In this document: piece after piece, positions 45,933 to 52,213 of the stretch
Layout of the letters: every line of letters begins with the position of its first letter
Position numbering within the stretch: position 1 is the first letter of the stretch
Assembly (NCBI GenBank): GCA_025800345.1
Contig: JAOXSB010000078.1
Span: 1-57,951, forward strand
DNA: 57,951 bases
Source of the DNA: Mangrovicoccus sp.
GTDB taxonomy: Bacteria > Pseudomonadota > Alphaproteobacteria > Rhodobacterales > Rhodobacteraceae
Reading direction: 5' to 3'
Translations under genes and position numbers: made by a program
The notes under the pieces: generated by a model
Database searches by the model: none
Told to the model about the DNA's origin: nothing
What the model saw: the letters and a program-made list of their open reading frames with translations, nothing else

Positions 45933-48157
45933 TTTTCCCCCTCCGGATCTGTGTGGCGAAGGTCCAGGTTGAATGCGAGCATGTGGAGAAGCCACGCTGA
46001 CTGTGCCGCGCTTGGTAGCTCTTCGCGCGAGTAGTCCCTCAAAAACAGCAAGGGGTTTGTGAATTTTGGGCGTCCGATAGCAGGGTTTTCGCTAACAAAT
46101 AAATCGTTGGGAAAGCGATAGTGATAGTATCGCTTTTCCTTCACCCCGTTTCTGACGACTGTTCGGTTACCCGGGTTCGCGTTTCGATCCTTAGCTGCAT
46201 TCGTACGAAGTTTGTCAGATTTGAAGTACATGTGAAACAAAAGCAACAGGGGTTCGTAGGTTTCCAAGTAGTGCAGTATCTCGTCGCGTTTTTCGTCATC
46301 TTCAAAAAAATTCTCGATGTCTTCGCGCATGGGAAGGCGAGAAAGCAATGGCTCTTGCGATAGAACGGAGATGAAGTCCGAAATTGCTAGCTCACGCCAA
46401 TCATCCTCTTCTAAGCCTTCATCCGAATCTTCTTCTTCGTCGCGACCGATGAATTTAACTCCAAGCGCAACCAGTGTGCGAATAACATATTCGAAGAGTT
46501 TTTCTTGAATGGAGGGTAGAACCGCCCAGGATAACCATACGAATGAGCAGTATGTCTCACTATTGGTCCCATAAAAGTGGTAGAAGTCAAATATGTGGAC
46601 AAGAAGCTCTTCTATGTCACCGGTATGCCTCTCGTCGACCTCGAAAAAGAAATCGAATGGTTCGGCCATTGAGCGCTTCATTTCAAGTTCGTCAAAGTCT
46701 AGGCAGCTCAACAGCATCAGAGAACGCCCAAGCATCTTCGTTGCGTAGTCGTTATAATCTCTCGGCTGTTCTTGAAAATACTTGTTAACTTCCGCGCAGC
46801 CGACGGCACCACTTTCTTGCAGGTCAAACATGTCGTCCAAAAAATCGTCGACACGGTCAAAAATGTGCCCGCCGAGAATGCGGTGGCTGATCTCATGAGT
46901 GATGGTACCGAGGTTCCATTGGTAGCTGTTGCCGCCAAGAACACTTGGTAGTGGGGCGCTGGTGGTTAAAGCCCCATTCATGAAACCATCGCGTCCGCTA
47001 AAGAACGTTATCGGAGTTGCTGCTTCGCCTACGTCGTCTTCAAATTGATCGACCAATTCGGAAGATATGCTATCCAAGTTGTTAGAACGCGATACCTCAG
47101 TCCGGTCAATGCTAACAAAATCTGGAAATCCGTCTCCGATATTTACTACGGTGAAGTGGTCTGTAAGAAATGGCTGTTCGCCATGCGCATATAGTCTTTG
47201 ATCATATTTGATGTCGTCAGTCAGTGACGTAAGAAAGGATGCAACGTTTCTAAGTGCAAGATTTGCAACTCCAGTTCCAAGAAACGAGTGCGGCCAAAAA
47301 TGGCATTCTGTTCTGAGAATCGGTGATGTACCGGACAGAGCTTGAGACGCGAGCCGCGATAGCCCTGCGTTTAGCGTCAACAACAAGTCTGGACGGTCCA
47401 TGCTTCCGTTCAATTGTACATGCGTGCCCTCTGGCGGATCTTCGCTAGCATCTTGCTCATTCTCGTCGTCATGACCATTCACGAGATCACTAGCTAATTT
47501 CTCGATGCCTTTTGCGTCGTCGACCAAGACTGAGAATGGTCCGCGTGATCTACCCTCGATTACGGACAAAAGCGCGCAGAGTTCAATCTGCATGAATTCA
47601 AGCGCGTCGTCTGCTTCGATGCTAGCATTAGACAACGTTTCGACAGCCAGCTTTGTCTTTCGAACCTTTGTTGGTGAATAGTATTCGTCGTTGGCGAATT
47701 GCTCCACTTCCGTGCCAAAATAGGAACCTTTCTGATCCGTTTCGTCAACAAGCCAACGCTCGAAGGGGACTTGGCTTTGCAAGCAAGTGTTCCTCAAGTC
47801 TTCGTCGAGTTCTTCATCTCGGCAAATCAGGATCAGACTATGCACGCCAATGCTTAGCCACATCGACTCATGGTATAACTTTGCCAGATTCTCTTGTGAA
47901 AACTCATCGCGTAGAAAATCCGCGGAAACACCGTGAAGAAACCAGATTGCTATCGGTTCGCTAGTTTCCGTGGACTCGATTAGTCCGCGGTCAACAATTG
48001 TTGGGCGCAGTTGCCAAATCGGGGAAATTCTAGAGGTCGGTCCCCATTCTCGAAGCAGTGACTTCAGGTTAGGGGTGATCTTTACACGATACGATTCAAC
48101 GCCCAAATCAGGACGTGAGTCCACGGCGATGTAAAAGCGCTTTTTTAGTATTTTCAA
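45929..48157 (-). CDS. Unknown 742-aa protein with metzincin-spaced HExxH motif
   Basis: The protein carries HEISHRILGGH at residues 421-431, which places three histidines at metzincin spacing (HExxHxxxxxH; Gly at positions 9-10 instead of 8). An acidic stretch (FDRVDDFLDDMFDLQESG) follows, and the C-terminal half is large and Asp/Glu-rich. The N-terminal ~250 residues have mixed alpha/beta character with no motif I can name (FYIAVDSRPDLG, IAIWFLHGVSADFL). Composition is visibly less GC-rich than the chromosome. The indicated start is TTG at 48157; it lacks an ideal ribosome site. It is the central gene of a three-gene minus-strand cargo operon. Peptidase function is inferred only from the motif. 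Confidence 0.8.
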   Translation of the reverse strand: MKILKKRFYIAVDSRPDLGVESYRVKITPNLKSLLREWGPTSRISPIWQLRPTIVDRGLIESTETSEPIAIWFLHGVSADFLRDEFSQENLAKLYHESMWLSIGVHSLILICRDEELDEDLRNTCLQSQVPFERWLVDETDQKGSYFGTEVEQFANDEYYSPTKVRKTKLAVETLSNASIEADDALEFMQIELCALLSVIEGRSRGPFSVLVDDAKGIEKLASDLVNGHDDENEQDASEDPPEGTHVQLNGSMDRPDLLLTLNAGLSRLASQALSGTSPILRTECHFWPHSFLGTGVANLALRNVASFLTSLTDDIKYDQRLYAHGEQPFLTDHFTVVNIGDGFPDFVSIDRTEVSRSNNLDSISSELVDQFEDDVGEAATPITFFSGRDGFMNGALTTSAPLPSVLGGNSYQWNLGTITHEISHRILGGHIFDRVDDFLDDMFDLQESGAVGCAEVNKYFQEQPRDYNDYATKMLGRSLMLLSCLDFDELEMKRSMAEPFDFFFEVDERHTGDIEELLVHIFDFYHFYGTNSETYCSFVWLSWAVLPSIQEKLFEYVIRTLVALGVKFIGRDEEEDSDEGLEEDDWRELAISDFISVLSQEPLLSRLPMREDIENFFEDDEKRDEILHYLETYEPLLLLFHMYFKSDKLRTNAAKDRNANPGNRTVVRNGVKEKRYYHYRFPNDLFVSENPAIGRPKFTNPLLFLRDYSREELPSAAQSAWLLHMLAFNLDLRHTDPEGEN

Positions 48158-48175
48158 TGGAAACCACTCTTCCCC

Positions 48176-48394
48176 TCATTCGGGAAGACAGTAGTTATCC
48201 ATAACCTTACGAGCAAGCTCGAAGTTCTTCTTTTTCGGCGCACGTTTTTTGGCGGCCGTGGACGGCCCACCGAAGGACTGTGCGTCCACCATAAAAGCAC
48301 GAGGTTTCCGAGATTGAATCTTTCTCGACTTGATCATGCTCTTTACATTTCGACGTGTTGCAGCCACGCTAGAACCTCTCAAGCGTCCGCTCAA
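48176..48394 (-). CDS. Small basic protein, first gene of the cargo operon (72 aa)
   Basis: The Lys/Arg-rich protein (RRNVKSMIKSRKIQSRKPRAF, then AAKKRAPKKKNFELARKVMDNYCLPE) lies 18 bases upstream of the HExxH gene and downstream of a strong promoter. Nucleic-acid binding or an antitoxin-like role is possible. No family is recognised. An internal ATG twenty codons in is an alternative start. Confidence 0.6.
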   Translation of the reverse strand: MSGRLRGSSVAATRRNVKSMIKSRKIQSRKPRAFMVDAQSFGGPSTAAKKRAPKKKNFELARKVMDNYCLPE

Positions 48395-48402
48395 CGCAGA
48401 CT

Positions 48403-48428
48403 CAAAAAAGGCGGCAAAGACGCCGCCT
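48403..48428 (-). terminator. Terminator-like hairpin in the cargo-operon leader
   Basis: Reading the minus strand, AGGCGGC-GTCTTT-GCCGCCT is followed by TTTTT, a textbook intrinsic terminator. It lies directly after the promoter at 48439-48466 and before the first gene at 48394. It could attenuate the operon. Confidence 0.7.
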
Positions 48429-48438
48429 CTGCTGTATT

Positions 48439-48466
48439 AGTATATGTTTGATCAGAGCTATGTCAA
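48439..48466 (-). promoter_or_regulatory. Strong sigma-70-type promoter for the cargo operon
   Basis: Minus-strand TTGACA (48466-48461), 16-base spacer, TATACT (48444-48439). The -35 is perfect and the -10 has one mismatch. Predicted transcription start is near 48432, about 40 bases before the 72-aa gene. Confidence 0.7.
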
Positions 48467-48594
48467 TGAATCTCTGGGTGGCCTTGGCAACGATCTTAGC
48501 TTTAAGGCTCTGTTAGTAAAGAGTTTTCCACCGGCCGTTTCATCAAAGCGGATCATGTAGAGGCATTTCGATGAGCGTACACAAGATGTGCGAC

Positions 48595-48603
48595 TTATCC
48601 ACA
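48595..48603 (+). promoter_or_regulatory. Perfect DnaA-box sequence TTATCCACA
   Basis: A single consensus DnaA box lies within the right end of the element, 150 bases from attR. A lone 9-mer can occur by chance, and no cluster is seen. Confidence 0.3.
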
Positions 48604-48678
48604 GGTATGTTCACAGCCTGTCACAACGCTGTTGTCGGGTTGTTGGGCGGACTTTGGTAGTTCGCGTTATAGCGATGG

Positions 48679-48699
48679 CGTTGCAAAATCGTTGCAAAA
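48679..48699. repeat. Tandem CGTTGCAAAA x2 (candidate integrase arm site, right)
   Basis: CGTTGCAAAA, T, CGTTGCAAAA, mirroring the pair at 35871-35890 near the left end. It lies 56 bases inside attR. Confidence 0.55.
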
Positions 48700-48702
48700 A
48701 CC

Positions 48703-48733
48703 AAAAAAGGCGATCCCGGAGGATCGCCATTTT
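48703..48733 (-). terminator. Terminator of tRNA-Asn
   Basis: Perfect 8-bp stem GGCGATCC, CGGA loop, GGATCGCC, followed on the minus strand by TTTTTT. It is 24 bases beyond the tRNA 3' end and so lies within the element, meaning the element supplies the tRNA's terminator. Confidence 0.85.
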
Positions 48734-48754
48734 TGCTTTACAACCAAGTGGTTG

Positions 48755-48805
48755 TTTGGCTCCGGCGGTAGGGATCGAACCTACGACCAATTGATTAACA
48801 GTCAA
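48755..48805. repeat. attR: 51-bp repeat inside intact tRNA-Asn
   Basis: It is identical to 35694-35744. It covers the 3' half of tRNA-Asn from the anticodon stem through CCA plus two bases. The element restores a full tRNA gene on this side. Confidence 0.95.
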
Positions 48806-48831
48806 CTGCTCTACCGCTGAGCTACGCCGGA
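48757..48831 (-). tRNA. tRNA-Asn (anticodon GTT)
   Basis: A 75-base cloverleaf on the minus strand: acceptor TCCGGCG/CGCCGGA with discriminator G and encoded CCA, D-arm GTAGCTCAGCGGTAGAGC, anticodon GTT at 48797-48799, and T-loop GGTTCGATCC. It is intact and serves as the integration target of the element. Confidence 0.97.
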
Positions 48832-48901
48832 ACACTCGCGGGGCTATAACAATGCCCATTTGCGGCGGCAAGAGGGATTTTGAGGTTTTTGCGACATTCT
48901 T

Positions 48902-49786
48902 TTAAACCGCCGAAAAAACCGCCCCTGGCCCCACCGCTCCGGCGCAGGTGACCTCTCCCTGCTCCAGCAGCGCCAGCAGATGGGCGAGCAGATTGCGCTC
49001 GGCTGCGGGCAGCAGCATTTCATGGATATCGGTGTAAACGCGCCGGGTCAGGGTTGTGGCATCTGCGGGCCCTTGGGCCAAAGCCCCGCGCAACTGCGCC
49101 ATGCGCTCTTCGCGATGGGCCAAAAGCTCTGCCAGTCGCGCCGCGGGATCCGTGACCGCATCCCCATGGCCCGGCAAATAAAGCCGGTCTTGCCGGGTCT
49201 GCAATCTGCGGCAAGACGCCATAAAGGCCGTGAGGTCCCCATCCGGGGGCGAGACCAGCGATGTGGACCAGCCCATGACCAAATCGCCGCTGAACAGCAC
49301 ATCGCCTAAAGCAAAGCAGAGATGATTGCCCATATGGCCAGGGGTCCAAAGCGCTTGCACCTCCCAGCCCTGCCCCGCGAGCACATCCCCATCGGCCAGC
49401 AGATGATCCGGTGCAAAGCTTGCATCCACCCCTTCCCCGCCCCCAAGCGCGCCTTCAAACGCGTCCATCTCGGGGCGGCGGCCAGCGCGGGAATCGCCAT
49501 AGGCATAGATCGGCGCGCCTGTGGCCTCAGACAGCCGCGGCGCGAGGGCCGAATGATCCAGATGGCTATGGGTGATCAAAATGGCCGAGAGAGTCGCCCC
49601 AGCGATCTCGGCCAAGAGCGTCTCCAAATGGCGATCCAAATTGGGGCCTGGATCAATCAGCGCAAGATCATCTTGGCCGATCAAGTAGCTATTGGTGCCC
49701 CGCTCTGTCATGGGCGAGGGATTATGCGCCCGCACCCGGCGCAGACCTGGCGCAATTTCCACCACCGGCCCGGTTTCTTCTGTCAT
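48902..49786 (-). CDS. MBL-fold metallo-hydrolase (LACTB2-like)
   Basis: The 294-aa protein has the metallo-beta-lactamase zinc motif THSHLDHS (H73, H75, D77, H78), TPGHMGNHLCF, and a distal DLVMGW Asp and PGHGD His. The C-terminal ~60 residues look like the winged-helix tail of LACTB2-type proteins. Family members include endoribonucleases and thioesterases; the substrate is unknown. Its 5' end is divergent from the kinase gene at 49828. Confidence 0.9.
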   Translation of the reverse strand: MTEETGPVVEIAPGLRRVRAHNPSPMTERGTNSYLIGQDDLALIDPGPNLDRHLETLLAEIAGATLSAILITHSHLDHSALAPRLSEATGAPIYAYGDSRAGRRPEMDAFEGALGGGEGVDASFAPDHLLADGDVLAGQGWEVQALWTPGHMGNHLCFALGDVLFSGDLVMGWSTSLVSPPDGDLTAFMASCRRLQTRQDRLYLPGHGDAVTDPAARLAELLAHREERMAQLRGALAQGPADATTLTRRVYTDIHEMLLPAAERNLLAHLLALLEQGEVTCAGAVGPGAVFSAV

Positions 49787-49827
49787 TTCGCTTTCTCCCC
49801 TGCCCGATCCTGCTCTAGGCTGCGCCC

Positions 49828-51147
49828 ATGGCCTTTCAGCTCAAATCTTACATGCCGCGCCGCCTTTATGCCCGGGCCGCGCTGATCCTGTTGCTGCCCA
49901 TCATATCGATGCAGATCGTGGTGTCTGTGGTGTTTATTCAGCGCCATTTTGAAGGCGTGACCCAGCAGCTTACCGCCAATCTCTTGGTGGAGATGCGCTA
50001 CTTTGTGGGGCAAATCAACGGCGCCGCCACATTTGAAGAAGCCCAAGCCGAATTGGGCGATCTCAGCCCCCGCTTGCAGCTTTTTGCCCGTTTCACCGAT
50101 GAGCTGCCCCAAGGCGATAGCCGCCGGATTTATGATCTGTCGGGCCGGGTAGTGATCCGCACTTTGCGCGGGCGGTTGCCCAGCCTCACCGGCATTGATC
50201 TGTTGTCCAATCACCGGCGGGTGAAAGTGGGGCTAGAAACCCGCCATGGGCCGCTTTTGCTCAATGTCTCGCGCCAAAGGGTGTCTGCCTCTAATCCGCA
50301 TCAATTGCTGGTACTGATGATTTTCACCGGGCTTTTGACCTCGGCCGTGTCGATTCTATTCATGCGCAACCAGGTGCGCCCAATCCGGCGGTTGGCCCGG
50401 GCCGCCGAGGCTTTCGGCAAAGGCCGCACCGTGTCTTATAAACCCTCGGGCGCAACCGAAGTGCGCGCAGCAGGTCAGTCCTTTTTGGATATGCGCACCC
50501 GGATCGAGCGCCAGATCGAACAGCGCACTTTGATGCTTTCGGGGGTCAGCCATGATTTGCGCACGCCGCTGACGCGTATGAAACTGGCGCTTTCGGTGAT
50601 GGATCAGGATGAAGATACCGAAGCCTTGCTTGGCGATGTGAGCGAGATGGAGCATCTGGTCAGCGAATTCCTCGCCTTTGCCCGCGGGGATGCCTTGGAT
50701 GATGCGGCCCTCACCGATCCCTCAGATCTGCTGAAAGACGTGGTCTCAGCCGCCGAACGCGCCGGGCGCAAAGTGCAGATCGCTCAGACCATAGCCAAAG
50801 GTCAGCTCATGATCATGCGCCCCAAAGCGGTAAGCCGCGCCTTGGACAATTTGATTGGCAATGCGGTTCTTTATGGCAGCCAAGCCTGGGTCAGCTTGGA
50901 CTTGCTAGAAAACGCTGTGCGCTTTCGCGTGGAAGATGACGGGCCAGGGATTCCCGAGAAAATGCGCGCCCAAGCGCTCAAACCCTTTGCCCGGCTCGAC
51001 AGCTCGCGCAATCAAAGCAATCGCGCAGGCGTGGGGCTGGGCTTGGCCATCGCTGCGGATATTGCGCGCAGCCATGGGGGCCGCCTGATCTTGGATGAAA
51101 GCCAGGCCCATGGCGGGCTTTCCGTTGATTTGATCCTCACACGCTAG
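49828..51147 (+). CDS. EnvZ-like sensor histidine kinase
   Basis: The 439-aa membrane kinase has TM1 (about 17-37), a periplasmic domain (38-158), TM2 (about 160-179), a HAMP domain (PIRRLARAAEAFGKG), a dimerisation/phosphoacceptor domain with H242 (SGVSHDLRTPLTRMK), and a HATPase domain (DNLIGNAVLYG, DDGPGIP, GVGLGLAIAADIARSHGG). The N-box has an unusual GNAVLYG where GNAxKYG/HYT is typical. No response regulator is adjacent in the window. Confidence 0.93.
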   Translation: MAFQLKSYMPRRLYARAALILLLPIISMQIVVSVVFIQRHFEGVTQQLTANLLVEMRYFVGQINGAATFEEAQAELGDLSPRLQLFARFTDELPQGDSRRIYDLSGRVVIRTLRGRLPSLTGIDLLSNHRRVKVGLETRHGPLLLNVSRQRVSASNPHQLLVLMIFTGLLTSAVSILFMRNQVRPIRRLARAAEAFGKGRTVSYKPSGATEVRAAGQSFLDMRTRIERQIEQRTLMLSGVSHDLRTPLTRMKLALSVMDQDEDTEALLGDVSEMEHLVSEFLAFARGDALDDAALTDPSDLLKDVVSAAERAGRKVQIAQTIAKGQLMIMRPKAVSRALDNLIGNAVLYGSQAWVSLDLLENAVRFRVEDDGPGIPEKMRAQALKPFARLDSSRNQSNRAGVGLGLAIAADIARSHGGRLILDESQAHGGLSVDLILTR

Positions 51148-51334
51148 AGCGCGGCACCAATTGCGCCGGGCGCAAACGCTCTTGCAGCGCTTCCGCCGCC
51201 GCAATCTGAAGGCCGCGATGGGCATCCGCATAAGCGCGGCGTTCTTCCCCGCCGAACATTTCCGCCCCGGCCTGCCAATAGCCCAGGGCCGATAATTCCC
51301 GAAGCGAGAAGAGCACAAGCTTCAAAACCTGCAT
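51137..51334 (-). CDS. Small hypothetical protein (65 aa)
   Basis: The ATG at 51334 (MQVLKLVLFSLRELSALGYW) has AAGG seven bases upstream. The helical protein contains GAEMFGGEERRAYADAHRGLQ. It overlaps the 3' end of the kinase gene by 11 bases in convergent orientation. Composition is typical of the chromosome. Function is unknown. Confidence 0.6.
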   Translation of the reverse strand: MQVLKLVLFSLRELSALGYWQAGAEMFGGEERRAYADAHRGLQIAAAEALQERLRPAQLVPRSSV

Positions 51335-51780
51335 GGTCACACCTTTTACATGTTAGCGCCAGAATTGCCCGGCACATGCCGCAAAGCGCGGCAAAGGCCC
51401 GAATGAGGCCCAAAAAAACACACAGGCTTTAACGAAACCTTCGATCTACCGAACGCTGAAGGCCCCAAAGCTGCACGCCCTCTGATTGTAGTGGCAAAGT
51501 GCTTGGCAAGAGCTGAAGACCGAAGGTCATGAATGCTGCAACGCAGCAATTCGCTGGGAATTCATCCTTAACGCCGCAATTTCGGGCAATGAGAGAATCA
51601 AATCCCTTACCTTACCCATCGGCAATCGGGCCTGTTTCTGGCGCGGTCCGCCTACCCGCTTCGCAGCAGATTGACGCCAGAAAGCCTGGCCCAAAAAGAA
51701 ATATCGCAGAATGGCAATTTCGCTGTTTTTTCGCTTGCGCGCCCCGCTGTGCATAGCTATCTCACCCGAACGCAACGGAT
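51335..51780. other. Intergenic segment before the tRNA-Gly pair
   Basis: No convincing gene is present in about 445 bases. The right end carries the first copy of the upstream repeat that precedes each tRNA-Gly. Confidence 0.5.
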
Positions 51781-51855
51781 GCGGGTGTAGCTCAGGGGTA
51801 GAGCACAACCTTGCCAAGGTTGGGGTCGTGGGTTCGAATCCCATCGCCCGCTCCA
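51781..51855 (+). tRNA. tRNA-Gly (anticodon GCC), copy 1
   Basis: A 75-base cloverleaf with encoded CCA: acceptor GCGGGTG/CGCCCGC, D-arm GTAGCTCAGGGGTAGAGC, anticodon GCC (51813-51815), T-loop GGTTCGAATCC. Confidence 0.97.
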
Positions 51856-51958
51856 TTGCGAAAATCCTCCCCCCTCTCGAAAAAAGAAATGCTGCCAGCG
51901 CAATAAAACCGCTTGCACCCCCCGCGCAGCACCGCTATCTCACCGCAACGCAAAGGAT

Positions 51959-52033
51959 GCGGGTGTAGCTCAGGGGTAGAGCACAACCTTGCCAAGGTTG
52001 GGGTCGTGGGTTCGAATCCCATCGCCCGCTCCA
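51959..52033 (+). tRNA. tRNA-Gly (anticodon GCC), copy 2
   Basis: Identical in sequence to copy 1, 178 bases downstream. A nearly identical 25-base leader (GCTATCTCACC...GGAT) precedes both copies, so the whole transcription unit was duplicated. The anticodon is at 51991-51993. Confidence 0.97.
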
Positions 52034-52133
52034 TTGCGAAAATCCCCACAGATCGACCCAGACATGCAAGCCATTGAATTGGCTGGATTTACTGCTGCCC
52101 CTCGCGCAGATGCTTTCCCCAATAACCGCCCAA

Positions 52134-52165
52134 GAAAAAAGGGCGCTGCCCTCGCGCGCCCTTTT
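52134..52165 (-). terminator. Terminator after the OafA-type gene
   Basis: Stem GGGCGC/GCGCCC with a short loop. On the minus strand it is followed by six T. It lies 48 bases after the acyltransferase stop. Confidence 0.75.
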
Positions 52166-52213
52166 CACACTCAAACTTGCCGCTCTTGGCAGACTGAAAG
52201 CCATGGGCGTGGC

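Larger units (their letters stand above)
35694..48805. mobile_element. 13.1-kb element integrated in tRNA-Asn (satellite-like)
   Basis: The element is bounded by identical 51-bp repeats (35694-35744 and 48755-48805), the right one being the 3' part of an intact tRNA-Asn gene. It carries a tyrosine recombinase next to the left end, an AlpA-like regulator, TerS/TerL-like packaging genes, small phage-like genes and an AT-richer cargo with a nucleotidyl cyclase and a HExxH protein. No portal, capsid, protease, tail or lysis gene is recognisable. It could be a phage satellite or a degraded prophage. Both att sites, the integrase and its catalytic residues are intact, so mobility is plausible. Confidence 0.92.

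Noticed and set aside
35694-48805. Element interpreted as a Rhodobacterales gene transfer agent
   Set aside because: GTA clusters have portal, capsid and tail genes and no integrase or att repeats; none of the former and all of the latter are seen here.
49828-51147. This EnvZ-like kinase as the missing ChvG
   Set aside because: It is about 20 kb away, has a short periplasmic domain and EnvZ-like architecture. Nothing in the sequence links it to ChvI.
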